In this document: positions 35,714 to 44,737 of the stretch, piece by piece
Position numbering within the stretch: position 1 is the stretch's first letter
How the letters are laid out: the number at the start of each line of letters is the position of its first letter
Assembly: GCA_963810555.1 (NCBI GenBank)
Contig: CAWENX010000009.1
Span: 682,001 to 746,000 of the forward strand
DNA: 64,000 nt
Direction of reading: 5' to 3'
Origin: G963677325 sp963810555
Lineage (GTDB): Bacteria; Bacteroidota; Bacteroidia; Bacteroidales; Prolixibacteraceae
Notes under the pieces: model-generated
What the model was told of the DNA's origin: nothing
The model's input: the letters and a program-made list of their open reading frames with translations, nothing else
The model's database searches: none
Made by a program: the position numbers and the translations under genes

Positions 35714-36646
35714 TTATTTTGACAGAATTTTTAAGGCAGATTCTTTATCCCTGATCAACTGTTGACGGAGTTCCTCAAGACCGGAAAATTTTACTTCATC
35801 TCTTATTCTTTCTTCAAAATAAAGGGTAATGTCGGCTTTGTATATATCACGATCAAAATCAAAGAGATGTACTTCAATTGTCCTTTTATCGGCAACATCA
35901 GATACTGTCGGACGCATCCCAATGTTTAACATACCTTTATACAATATTCCGTCAAGCTCGACTGTGACAGCAAAAACACCATCACGCGGTACGAGTTTAT
36001 GACTATCATATGTTTCAATATTGGCTGTCGGGAATCCAAGTTTTTGACCGAGTTGGTTACCTTCTGTGACTTTCCCCATCAATATATATTTATAGCCTAA
36101 AAATTGATTGGCTTTTGTGATATCACCCTCATAAAGAGCTTTCCTTATTTTTGTCGAACTGATAACAATATTTTCCATTGCAAGCTCATCAAGCCGTTCA
36201 ATCTTAAATCCAAATTCCTTTGAAAGATTTATTAAAGAATTAAAATCTCCCTGTCTGTTCTTCCCGAATTTATGATCATAACCAATTACGAGGCAACTCA
36301 TATGCATTTTTTGCACCAGGATTTCCTTCACAAATTCATCATAAGACATTTTTGAAAATTCCCTGGTAAATGGATAAATCATAAGATGGTCAATCCCCAT
36401 TGTTTGAAGAATTGCAATCTTTTCTTCCTGAGTTGTCAATAATCGCAGAAAATCCCTGTTTATATCGACCACGTGTCTTGGGTGGGGATGAAATGTAAAG
36501 ATTACAGATTCTCCTGAAGATTCCCTGCTGATTTTCAGTAGTTTTTTTATTACCTCCTGATGTCCGAGATGGACACCGTCAAAAGTTCCTATTGTCAATA
36601 CAGGCCTTAAAGCTTCAAATTTATCTAAACCGTAATGAATTTGCAC
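35714..36646 (-). CDS. ribF: bifunctional riboflavin kinase / FAD synthetase
   Basis: Makes FMN and FAD from riboflavin. 310 aa. The N-terminal nucleotidyltransferase has TIGTFDGVHLGHQEVIKKL, FHPHPRHV, VIGYDHKFGKNRQGD and ISSTKIRKAL. The C-terminal kinase has GKVTEGNQLGQKLGFPTANIE, VPRDGVFAV and LNIGMRPTV, then EVHLFDFDRDIYK. Length and order are standard. Confidence 0.97.
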   Translation of the reverse strand: MQIHYGLDKFEALRPVLTIGTFDGVHLGHQEVIKKLLKISRESSGESVIFTFHPHPRHVVDINRDFLRLLTTQEEKIAILQTMGIDHLMIYPFTREFSKMSYDEFVKEILVQKMHMSCLVIGYDHKFGKNRQGDFNSLINLSKEFGFKIERLDELAMENIVISSTKIRKALYEGDITKANQFLGYKYILMGKVTEGNQLGQKLGFPTANIETYDSHKLVPRDGVFAVTVELDGILYKGMLNIGMRPTVSDVADKRTIEVHLFDFDRDIYKADITLYFEERIRDEVKFSGLEELRQQLIRDKESALKILSK

Positions 36647-36872
36647 TTGATCAAAATTTCAGGATGTAAAATTAATCAAAATAGTCTTACTTGTCAGCAT
36701 CTTGTATAAAGGCTGATTAAATCATGACTAATCCTGTACAGAATAATTTATTTTAACAGAGAATTCCTATTTTTGTTCCAATTCATCAATATTGAGGAGG
36801 AAAACGGATTGATTCGTTTTATTTACATTTGTATGTCAGGGGTGAAATGAGATAATATTTTACATAATTTAA

Positions 36873-38018
36873 ATGAATAAAGCTTTATATATTATAATTT
36901 TTCCATTAGTTCTATTGTCCTGTGGTAAAAAAAACAACTTTACAATTTCGGGGCAGTTAGAAGGCGGAGGCGGTAAGATGATTTATTTTAACAAGCTTCT
37001 TCTCAACTCTCAGCTTCCAGTTGATTCAGCCAGGCTTGATAAAGAAGGAAATTTCAGATTCAGGGGAAGAACTTCATATCCTGCATTTTATCTTCTGAAA
37101 ATTTCTCCAAATGACTTTATCACATTGTTAATTGACTCAACTGAAAATTGTATTATTAAAGGTTCTTATAAAGGATTCTCTAATAAATGTCAAATTAAGG
37201 GATCAGTCGGTTCCGAATTACTTGAGGACTTGAATTCGCGATTTATCAAAGCAAAGTTACAATTGGATTCGTTGCATAAAATTATGGACATTTATAATAA
37301 TGATCTGCACTTTGTTTCAAAACTTAATGATCTTCAGTCTCAATGCAATGGTATAATGACTGATCATTCAAATTATATTACCGAATTTGTAAAAAAGAAT
37401 CCCTTTTCATTAGCATGTGTCTATGCCTTATATCAAAAGTGGGATGATAATCATTACGTGATCAATGATCTGCAAACTATGAAGGTAGCGGCTTCAGCTT
37501 TGTATTCAGTATATCCAAGGAACGAACAAGTCACAGCACTTTATCAGAATACTCTTGATATCATCAAAGAACAGTCGAGAAAAAAACTTACTAATGTAAT
37601 CAATGATAATGCTGTCAATTCACCAGACATTATTTTACCTGATGTGGATGGAAAGGAAAAAGAATTGTGGTCACTACACGGTAAATATGTACTTCTCAAT
37701 TTTTGGTCTGCCAAAAATCGTGCCTCGCGAATATTGAATCCTGTTTTATCGGAAATTTATCACAAATACAAGAAATTCGGATTTGAAATTTATATGGTCT
37801 GCGTTGACACGGACAGAGGGGCATGGATGGAAGCCATTGAGGATGATAATCTGACCTGTATAAACGTCAGTGATATGAAAGGGTGTTTTCAGGCTGTGAC
37901 AAATTATAATGTTCACGAATTACCTTTTAATTATCTTCTGGATAAGGAAGGAAGGATAATGGCCAGGAATCTAAAAGGTCCGGCAATTGATCAGGTATTG
38001 AGCCAGATATTTAGATAA
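36873..38018 (+). CDS. DUF4369/TlpA-like lipoprotein with degenerate thioredoxin domain
   Basis: 381 aa. Lipobox ends LLSC (Cys about 17). Residues about 20-115 resemble the DUF4369 beta domain (FTISGQLEGGGGKMIYFNKLLL ... VDSARLDKEGNFRFRG). The middle is helical, and residues about 250-381 form a thioredoxin-like (TlpA/AhpC) domain. Its active-site stretch is LLNFWSAKNRASRIL (Trp about 278), where WxxxCxxC is expected; no cysteine is there, so it cannot do dithiol exchange. The cis-Pro position is kept (HELPFNYLLDKEGRI). Probably a binding or chaperone-like relative of TlpA. Confidence 0.85.
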   Translation: MNKALYIIIFPLVLLSCGKKNNFTISGQLEGGGGKMIYFNKLLLNSQLPVDSARLDKEGNFRFRGRTSYPAFYLLKISPNDFITLLIDSTENCIIKGSYKGFSNKCQIKGSVGSELLEDLNSRFIKAKLQLDSLHKIMDIYNNDLHFVSKLNDLQSQCNGIMTDHSNYITEFVKKNPFSLACVYALYQKWDDNHYVINDLQTMKVAASALYSVYPRNEQVTALYQNTLDIIKEQSRKKLTNVINDNAVNSPDIILPDVDGKEKELWSLHGKYVLLNFWSAKNRASRILNPVLSEIYHKYKKFGFEIYMVCVDTDRGAWMEAIEDDNLTCINVSDMKGCFQAVTNYNVHELPFNYLLDKEGRIMARNLKGPAIDQVLSQIFR

Positions 38019-38028
38019 CGTGATCTGA

Positions 38029-38200
38029 TGTGCTGATCCCGAGGATCGGGATCCCGCATGTGCGGGATGCTGATGTGGTGATTAGTAATAATTTGAAGAT
38101 TCGAAAATTTGAAAATTCTCAATCAGAACATCAGCACATTTTCCCATTTTCACATTTTCAAATTTCTTCATTTCTTCATTCCTTAATTACTGATTTTAGA
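38029..38200. repeat. 7-bp-word element with nested palindromes upstream of lpxH
   Basis: Word blocks with mirrored halves: atgtgctgat (38029) pairs with atcagcacat (about 38133), and aaatttgaaaat pairs with attttcaaattt further right. Between them are tight palindromes atcccgaggatcgggat and tcccgcatgtgcggga. It overlaps the N-terminal extension of the lpxH frame, which is therefore unlikely to be coding. Confidence 0.65.
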
Positions 38201-38202
38201 CC

Positions 38203-38210
38203 TATCTTTG
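38203..38210 (+). promoter_or_regulatory. -7 box (TATCTTTG) of lpxH
   Basis: Exact TAnnTTTG match, 23 bp before the in-frame TTG 38234. Its position makes the upstream ATG 38030 implausible as the start. Confidence 0.55.
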
Positions 38211-38233
38211 CCGCGCAATGTTTTCATGTAGGT

Positions 38234-38992
38234 TTGGACAACTTTAAAAAGATATATTTCGCTTCCGATGTTCATCTTGGCTTTGGCGCCGTGAATCACA
38301 GTCATGAAAGGGAGAAACTCTTCGTTAAATGGTTACGCGAAGTTCAAGGCGATGCCTCGATGATTTTTCTTCTTGGAGATATATTCGATTTTTGGTTTGA
38401 GTACCGGAAAGTTTCCCCACAAGGTTTCGTGCGCGTTCTGGGAACGCTGGCAGATATCTGTGACAATGGCATACCCGTTCATTTTTTTACCGGTAATCAT
38501 GATATATGGATTTTTGACTATTTACCACGGGAAACAGGAATGATAATTCATACTGAACCTTATGAAACTGAACTTGCGGGCAAGAAATTCTTTATTGCTC
38601 ATGGAGATGATTTAGGGAAAAAGGACACAAAATACCAATTGCTTCAAAGATTTTTTCATAATAGGGTTGCCCAATGGTTATTTTCAAAGATTCATCCGGA
38701 TATTTCTTTTGCATGGGCTCATCGATGGTCAAGAAATAACAGATTGGCTAAAGGCATTGACGGAGTTGGTTTTCTGGGAGAAGATAAGGAAGATCAGATT
38801 ATTTTTGCAAAAGATTTTCTGACGAAAAAACATATCGACTATTTTGTATTTGGACATCGCCATATAGCTTTGGAATATCAATTGATTGCCGGGAGCAAGT
38901 TATTCATGCTCGGTAATTGGTTTAACGACATCGCTTATGGCGTATTCGACGGCAAGGATTTTTATCTTAAAAGACCAGATAATTTAAAATAA
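38234..38992 (+). CDS. lpxH: UDP-2,3-diacylglucosamine diphosphatase
   Basis: Fourth step of lipid A synthesis, at the inner face of the membrane. Calcineurin-like metallophosphatase motifs are complete: YFASDVHLGFG, FLLGDIFDFWFEY, FTGNHDIW, IAHGDDLG and VFGHRHIALEY. About 252 aa from TTG 38234, close to the usual family size. The frame is open back to 38030, but that stretch is repeat-word DNA and a promoter box, so the shorter start is preferred. It fits with lptB elsewhere in the window as part of outer-membrane biogenesis. Confidence 0.92.
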   Translation: MDNFKKIYFASDVHLGFGAVNHSHEREKLFVKWLREVQGDASMIFLLGDIFDFWFEYRKVSPQGFVRVLGTLADICDNGIPVHFFTGNHDIWIFDYLPRETGMIIHTEPYETELAGKKFFIAHGDDLGKKDTKYQLLQRFFHNRVAQWLFSKIHPDISFAWAHRWSRNNRLAKGIDGVGFLGEDKEDQIIFAKDFLTKKHIDYFVFGHRHIALEYQLIAGSKLFMLGNWFNDIAYGVFDGKDFYLKRPDNLK

Positions 38993-39015
38993 CTTTAAAA
39001 AATAACTTAATTAAA

Positions 39016-40095
39016 ATGAGCACAGAGGTTTATACAACCATAGTCGGGACAGGATCATTTATACCCAAAAGGGTTATTTCAAATAATTATTTTTTAGACG
39101 CCGAATTTTATAATCCATCAACAGGCCAGAAATTTGATACACCCAATACGGAAATAATTCGTAAATTTTATGAGATTACAAATATAGAAGAACGAAGATA
39201 TGCGGAAAAAAATCAAGTAACAAGTGACCTTGCCACTTTAGCTGCCCGGGAAGCAATTGAATCTTCCGGGATTGATCCTGAAAGCTTTGATTTTATAATT
39301 GTTGCACATAATTTTGGCAATATTTCAGACGAGAATCCTCATACGGATATTTTACCTGCGCTTGCTTGCCGGGTAAAAGCAAATCTTGGAATTCAGAATC
39401 CTGCTGTCCTGTGTCATGATGTCATTGCAGGTTGTCCGGGCTGGACCACGGCCTTGATCATTGCAAATTCATACATTAAAAGTCGTACTTACAAATGCGG
39501 ATTAGTTATTGGCGCTGATATTCTTTCACGTGTTGCCGATCTGTATGACAGAGATCGTATGATCTTTTCAGATGGAGCAGGAGCTGTAATTGTCAGGGCA
39601 ACCGAAAGCGATATTCCGGTTGGTATTTTATCGCATTCAACCCGTTCCGATTTCGATCACGGAATGCTGATATTTGGCCGCTCAATAAATCCGGATTTCC
39701 CTGCCAATGAATACCGACTCAAGATGCAGGGTGCCAAAGTTTATGCCTATGCTTTGGGAAACGTACCAAACGTTGTTAAGGAAAGTCTCGATAAGGCCGG
39801 TTTACACCTGGATTCTATAAAAAAAGTTTTAATTCACCAGGCCAATGAAAAAATGGATGAAGCAATTGTAAGCCGGGTTTTCAGACTTTATGGGATAAAG
39901 GAATATGATGATAATGTTATGCCCATGACTATCAGCAAGTTTGGCAATTCCTCAGCAGCAACAGTACCTACCTTACTGGATCTTATTCTTAAAGATAAAA
40001 TGGAAGACCATCAATTAGGTTCCGGTGATATCATTATACTGACATCTGTTGGCGCCGGGATGGTTATCAATTCAATTGTTTATAAATTCCCGTAA
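39016..40095 (+). CDS. 3-oxoacyl-ACP synthase III family protein (FabH-like)
   Basis: 359 aa thiolase-fold condensing enzyme. Catalytic Cys in DVIAGCPGWTTAL, His in LIHQANEKMDEA and Asn in KFGNSSAATVPTLL, so the triad is complete. GDGAGAV-type loop: FSDGAGAVIV. It is longer than FabH (about 317 aa), with an insert near FYNPSTGQKFDTPNTEIIRKFYEI, typical of a Bacteroidota ketosynthase III group distinct from the housekeeping FabH. Substrate not known. It starts 23 bp after lpxH and may share its transcript. Confidence 0.9.
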   Translation: MSTEVYTTIVGTGSFIPKRVISNNYFLDAEFYNPSTGQKFDTPNTEIIRKFYEITNIEERRYAEKNQVTSDLATLAAREAIESSGIDPESFDFIIVAHNFGNISDENPHTDILPALACRVKANLGIQNPAVLCHDVIAGCPGWTTALIIANSYIKSRTYKCGLVIGADILSRVADLYDRDRMIFSDGAGAVIVRATESDIPVGILSHSTRSDFDHGMLIFGRSINPDFPANEYRLKMQGAKVYAYALGNVPNVVKESLDKAGLHLDSIKKVLIHQANEKMDEAIVSRVFRLYGIKEYDDNVMPMTISKFGNSSAATVPTLLDLILKDKMEDHQLGSGDIIILTSVGAGMVINSIVYKFP

Positions 40096-40147
40096 TATCC
40101 CTTTATTAAGAATATGAAGGAAATTTTAAAAGTAATTGATTATTAAG

Positions 40148-40171
40148 AACCGAAAGTAAACCGGTTTTTTT
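40148..40171 (+). terminator. putative terminator after the FabH-like gene
   Basis: Stem AACCG / CGGTT with a 9-nt loop followed by seven T, 53 bp after the stop codon; the clpX gene converges from the other side. Confidence 0.6.
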
Positions 40172-40205
40172 AATAAACAGATAAATAACAAGGTGCTATT
40201 GCGAA

Positions 40206-41430
40206 TTAACCAGCCTGTAGTCTTGCAGCACTTACCTTTTCGATCTTCTCCCTTGCAAATTCTGGAGTAATTACCAATTCATCATGGTTATTAGAGGGCA
40301 TATCAAACATGACATCAATCATGACTGTTTCACAAATTGCACGTAATCCACGAGCACCCAATTTGAATTCAGTGGCTTTATCTACAATCAGTGTAAGTGT
40401 ATCTTCTTCAAAAACAAGCTTTATTCCATCCATATTAAACAGTTTAATGTACTGTTTGATAATGGAATTTTTGGGTTCAGTCAATATTCTTCTCAGAGTT
40501 TCCCGTTCGAGTGGAAGAAGATAAGTGAGGACCGGAAGACGGCCCACAATCTCAGGAATCAGTCCAAATGCTCTCAGGTCCTGTGGAGAAATATATTGCA
40601 GCAGATTATTCCGGTCAATCTTGGAACCTTCTGGACCAGACTTATAACCCACTACTTTTGTATTAAGCCTCTGTCCGATTTTCCTTTCAATTCCCTCAAA
40701 AGCACCACCACAAATGAACAGAATGTTTTTAGTATTCACAGGGATCATTTTTTGTTCGGGATGTTTACGACCTCCCTGAGGGGGAACATTGACAATCGAT
40801 CCTTCAAGAAGTTTAAGTAATCCCTGTTGCACACCTTCACCTGAAACATCCCGTGGTGATGGAAGGATTATCCCCTTTTCGTGCAATTTTGTCTATTTCA
40901 TCGATGAAGACAATGCCGCGTTCTGCTGCCTCAACATTGTAATCAGCCACCTGTAAAAGACGAGTAAGCAAACTTTCAATGTCTTCACCAACATATCCTG
41001 CTTCGGTAAGAACAGTTGCATCAACAATGGTAAAGGGAACATGCAGCATTCTGGCAATAGTTTTGGCCAATAAAGTTTTTCCTGTGCCTGTAGGTCCTAC
41101 AAGAATAATATTTGATTTTTCAATTTCAGTCCCGTCATCTTCTATCCGTTGATTAAGCCGCTTGTAATGGTTATAAACTGCAACTGAAAGCACTTTTTTA
41201 GCATCTTCCTGACCAATAACATATTGATCAAGAAAATCTTTTATCTCTTTCGGCTTTTTTAATTCTATTCCTGAAAGATCAAAATTTTTATTCTTTTTAA
41301 ATTCCTCTTCAACGATAGTATGAGCCTGCTCAATACAATTTTCACATATATGGCCTTCCATACCAGCTATTAACAGCTGGACGTCCTTTTTTTCCCGTCC
41401 GCAAAAAGAACACTTATCCATTTTTTTCAT
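40206..41430 (-). CDS. clpX: ATP-dependent Clp protease ATPase subunit ClpX, frameshifted
   Basis: Unfoldase partner of ClpP. The N-terminal zinc domain is present (CSFCGREKKDVQLLIAGMEGHICENC), followed by Walker A GPTGTGKTLLAKTIA, ATVLTEAGYVGEDIE and FIDEIDKIARKGDNPSIT. The frame then breaks. The next frame resumes with RDVSGEGVQQGLLKLLEG, VNVPPQGGRKHP, FICGGAFEGIE and the C-terminal sensor 2 part GARGLRAICETVM. One extra base (forward T at about 40854) separates PSIT from RDVSGEG. Restored length is about 408 aa, as usual. It is downstream of clpP and tig on the same strand. Confidence 0.92.
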
Positions 41431-41470
41431 TCCCCATAATTGTTTATAAATAAGGGATAATATACTTCTC

Positions 41471-42154
41471 TTATTTTTTACTCCGATTCAGAATATCATC
41501 AATCATACCATATTCCAAGGCTTCCTGAGAAGTCATCCAATAATCGCGATCGGAATCCTGTTCTACCTTTTCAATAGTTTGTCCCGAATGATCAGCAATA
41601 ATCTGGAACAATTCCTTTTTGAGTTTTGCAATTTCTTTGGCAACTATTTCAATATCTGAAGCAGGTCCCTGAGCCCCACCCATCGGCTGATGAATCATAA
41701 TTCTCGAATGTTTCAATGCCGATCTCTTTCCTTTGGTGCCGGCTGTTAAGAGGACAGCAGCCATAGAAGCGGCCATACCTGTACAAATTGTAGCAATATC
41801 ACAATTTATATATTGCATTGTATCATAAATCCCCAATCCTGCATGAACAGACCCTCCCGGTGAATTGAAATAGATCTGAATATCCTTACCGGGATCAGAA
41901 GATTCGAGAAAGAGTAATTGAGCCTGGATGATATTTGCAACATAATCGTCAATTGGAATTCCCAGAAATATGATTCTGTCCATCATCAGCCTTGAAAAAA
42001 CATCCATTTGGGCAATATTAAGCTGACGCTCTTCGATGATTGTCGGAGATATATAATTGGTTGCATAAATCGATTCAAATTTGTGCAAAGAAAGACTGCT
42101 TATTCCTAATTGTTTCGTTGCGAACCGATGAAACTCTTCCTTATTTGTTTTCAT
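41471..42154 (-). CDS. clpP: ATP-dependent Clp protease proteolytic subunit
   Basis: 227 aa serine peptidase. Catalytic Ser in ICTGMAASMAAVLLTAG, His in RIMIHQPMGGAQG and Asp in EQDSDRDYWMTSQEALEYGMID. Features such as RIIFLGIPIDD and YFNSPGGSVHAGLGIYD are standard. It lies in the conserved order tig-clpP-clpX. Confidence 0.97.
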   Translation of the reverse strand: MKTNKEEFHRFATKQLGISSLSLHKFESIYATNYISPTIIEERQLNIAQMDVFSRLMMDRIIFLGIPIDDYVANIIQAQLLFLESSDPGKDIQIYFNSPGGSVHAGLGIYDTMQYINCDIATICTGMAASMAAVLLTAGTKGKRSALKHSRIMIHQPMGGAQGPASDIEIVAKEIAKLKKELFQIIADHSGQTIEKVEQDSDRDYWMTSQEALEYGMIDDILNRSKK

Positions 42155-42279
42155 TATTCTGCCCTGTTAAAATTAAAGAATTTCCTAATTCCCTCTGTTC
42201 ATAAATATATTTATATCATCAAACAAACAGATTGTTTCACAAATTTATAAAATTCTGGCGATTTTGTTCAATTAATGTT

Positions 42280-43635
42280 CTACTTTTCAAAAAGATCGTC
42301 AAATTCTTTTTGTGTAACCTGTTTGATTTTAATGTTTGCTTTCTCCTTGATCAAAGCGAGCACTTTTTCCTGAACTTTATTCTCAGTCAACCGGTGTCGC
42401 TCATCCTCATTTTTTAATAATGAATTTGCATAGTTTTCAAGGTATTCTTGCGGAACATTGTACATGCCATACTGTCTGAACTGCATCATTGCCATTTCAG
42501 ATGCCATAGAGCGAATATCATCTTCATTTACCTGTAAATCATTCTCCCTGAACAACATGGATTTGATTAAATTCCACTCCAGATCTTTTCTGAAACTGTC
42601 GAATTCCTGTTCGATCTGTTCCTCAGTGACTTTTTTGTTTGTTTCAATAAGCCATCGTTTCAGGAAATCTTCGGGAAGCGGCATTGAAACATAATTGGTC
42701 AACTTTTCTCTTACATCAATCAGAAACCTGTAATCACTTGAATATTTTAAATTTGATTTGAGTTCCTCAGCAATTCGGCCACGGAATTCATCCGTGGTTT
42801 TTATTTCTGCTTCTTCACCATAAACTTTCTTAAACAAATCCCCATTTAATTCTGCAGGAATAAATGTATTGATTTTGTTGATCGTAAAATTGAAATCCGA
42901 TTTTAAAGTTTCAACTTCATCATGTTTAATTTTTAGAATATGTTCAATCTCATGCTCATCTTTAAATGCATTTTGGGGATTGAACTTTATCGTGTCGCCG
43001 ATTTTTGCTCCGATAAACAATTCCCTGATTTTTTCATCATGAATTAACTGAACCGAAAATTGTGCATCATTGGCAACAATTCCTTCTTTAATAATATTAC
43101 CATCTTCATCCAGCTGAACAAAATCTCCAATAATTGTCTCGTTTTCACCAATTTGTTCAGCCGGTACATGTTCTCCAAAGCGGTTTGTATACCCTTTTAT
43201 CTGGTCGTCCACGAGTTCATCATCCAGACTGATCTCATAATAAGGAATCTCACCAACTTTATCAAAATCGACAGTGATTTCCGGGCTCAGACCAAGGTCA
43301 AAAACGAACTCAAAATTCTCATCTTTGTCAAAATCAATGTTTAAAGGTTCATCTTTACTTGCTAAAGGTTCTCCAAGAATATTTAACTTTTCATCAGAAA
43401 TATATTTTGTCAACTCTTTGCCCAATATCTGATTAACCTCTTCTGCCAATATGGATTTTCCATAAATTTTACGGATCAAATTTGCAGGAACCATACCTTT
43501 GCGAAATCCAGGCATATTGGCTTTTTTCCTATACTCTTTTAATTTCTCATTAACAGTGGCCTCATAGTCTTGTTTCTCAATTGTAATTCTGATATGAGCA
43601 TTTAATTCATCAATACTTGTTTTCGAAATTTTCAT
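42280..43635 (-). CDS. tig: trigger factor
   Basis: Ribosome-bound chaperone, 451 aa. The N-terminal ribosome-binding signature is recognisable as KANMPGFRKGMVPANLIRKIYG. The middle FKBP-like domain (GDFVQLDEDGNI ... IGDTIKFNPQ) is degenerate, as is usual in Bacteroidota, and the C-terminal helical arms follow. First gene of the tig-clpP-clpX run. Confidence 0.95.
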   Translation of the reverse strand: MKISKTSIDELNAHIRITIEKQDYEATVNEKLKEYRKKANMPGFRKGMVPANLIRKIYGKSILAEEVNQILGKELTKYISDEKLNILGEPLASKDEPLNIDFDKDENFEFVFDLGLSPEITVDFDKVGEIPYYEISLDDELVDDQIKGYTNRFGEHVPAEQIGENETIIGDFVQLDEDGNIIKEGIVANDAQFSVQLIHDEKIRELFIGAKIGDTIKFNPQNAFKDEHEIEHILKIKHDEVETLKSDFNFTINKINTFIPAELNGDLFKKVYGEEAEIKTTDEFRGRIAEELKSNLKYSSDYRFLIDVREKLTNYVSMPLPEDFLKRWLIETNKKVTEEQIEQEFDSFRKDLEWNLIKSMLFRENDLQVNEDDIRSMASEMAMMQFRQYGMYNVPQEYLENYANSLLKNEDERHRLTENKVQEKVLALIKEKANIKIKQVTQKEFDDLFEK

Positions 43636-43759
43636 ATTAATCAGCTTAAAATTTTCTATTTGAATTGGGTAAGAATAGATTCTGACGTAAGCAGTTGATT
43701 ATTCAACTTAATTTTCAGCCATATTTACTTTCAAGTGGTTTGGGGACTCGATTTTTACG

Positions 43760-43841
43760 TGCGGACGAAGGGACTCGAACCCCCACGCCTTACGGCACCA
43801 GATCCTAAGTCTGGCGCGGCTACCAATTACGCCACGTCCGC
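43760..43841 (-). tRNA. tRNA-Leu (anticodon UAG)
   Basis: 82 nt on the minus strand. Acceptor stem GCGGACG / CGTCCGC with discriminator A, D arm TAATTGGTAGC, anticodon stem-loop CCAGACTTAGGATCTGG giving UAG, a long variable arm (TGCCGTAAGGCGT) typical of class II tRNA-Leu, and T loop GGGTTCGAGTCCC. CCA is not encoded. It lies upstream of tig on the same strand. Confidence 0.96.
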
Positions 43842-43867
43842 ATTTTTTTGGCGCTGCAAATATAGTT

Positions 43868-43950
43868 AATTTTTCGAATTATAAATTACGAATTACGAAT
43901 TAAAAATGCCGTCGTAATCAATATTCGTGACTGGCAACTGTTCACTCCAA
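43868..43950. repeat. word repeat gaattac/taattcg
   Basis: ttcgaattataaattacgaa then ttacgaattaaa: 7-bp steps of the word at 10893-10929, followed by ggcaactgttcactcc, a fragment of the tgttcact word seen at mutL and thyA. Confidence 0.5.
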
Positions 43951-43961
43951 ATGCCTAAAGG

Positions 43962-44708
43962 CTAATTTGATGTATTTACGACCGGACGTCGCAATTCAAA
44001 GTTTTGTCCAAGATAAAGTCGTCTAACTTCCTCATCTGCAGCAAGTTCTTCAGCCGTTCCGCTGTTTAGGATACGGCCATCATATAATAAATACGAACGA
44101 TTCGTAATTGAAAGGGTTTCATGCACATTGTGATCTGTAATTAAGATTCCGATGTTTTTATCTTTGAGCCTGTAAACAATTTGTTGAATATCCTCGACAG
44201 CAATCGGATCAATCCCTGCAAAAGGTTCATCCAGAAGAATAAATGCAGGATTTATAGCAAGACAGCGTGCTATTTCAGTACGTCTTCGTTCACCACCTGA
44301 TAATTGAATGCCTTTGTTTTTTCTTACTCTTTGTAATCCAAATTCATCGAGGAGCGATTCAAGCTTTTCATGCTGATATTCCTTTGAAAAATTAGTCATT
44401 TCAAGTATTGCTTTGATATTATCCTCAACACTTAAATTTCTGAAGACTGAAGCTTCCTGGGCAAGGTATCCAATTCCAAGCTGAGCTCTTTTATACACTG
44501 GAAATGAGGTTATTTCCTTATCATCGACAAATATCCGACCTCCGTTTGCTTTAATTAATCCAACAATCATATAGAATGAAGTTGTTTTACCCGCTCCATT
44601 AGGACCTAATAACCCGACAATCTCACCCTGATTCAACTCAAGTGAGACGCCTTTTACAACTGTTCTGCTTCGATACCTCTTAACAATATTTTCAGCTCTA
44701 AGTTTCAT
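43962..44708 (-). CDS. lptB: LPS export ABC transporter ATP-binding protein
   Basis: 248 aa ATPase that drives lipopolysaccharide transport from the inner to the outer membrane with LptFG. Walker A LLGPNGAGKTTSFYMIVG, Q-loop LGIGYLAQEASVFRNLSV, ABC signature QLSGGERRRTEIARCLA, Walker B FILLDEPFAGIDPIAV and H-switch ILITDHNVHETL match LptB closely. It lies 29 bp downstream of tatC on the same strand. Confidence 0.96.
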   Translation of the reverse strand: MKLRAENIVKRYRSRTVVKGVSLELNQGEIVGLLGPNGAGKTTSFYMIVGLIKANGGRIFVDDKEITSFPVYKRAQLGIGYLAQEASVFRNLSVEDNIKAILEMTNFSKEYQHEKLESLLDEFGLQRVRKNKGIQLSGGERRRTEIARCLAINPAFILLDEPFAGIDPIAVEDIQQIVYRLKDKNIGILITDHNVHETLSITNRSYLLYDGRILNSGTAEELAADEEVRRLYLGQNFELRRPVVNTSN

Positions 44709-44737
44709 CTGTTATTACAATAAAATAATACGAAAAG

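Noticed and set aside
38030..38233. N-terminal extension of the lpxH frame
   Set aside because: It is translated repeat-word DNA and a promoter box; family similarity begins only at about 38240.
40840..40870. Programmed frameshift in clpX
   Set aside because: No slippery sequence, pause site or family precedent; a single inserted base explains it.
43760..43841. Integration of mobile DNA at tRNA-Leu
   Set aside because: The tRNA is flanked by core genes (tig, lptB), with no integrase or repeated tRNA end nearby.
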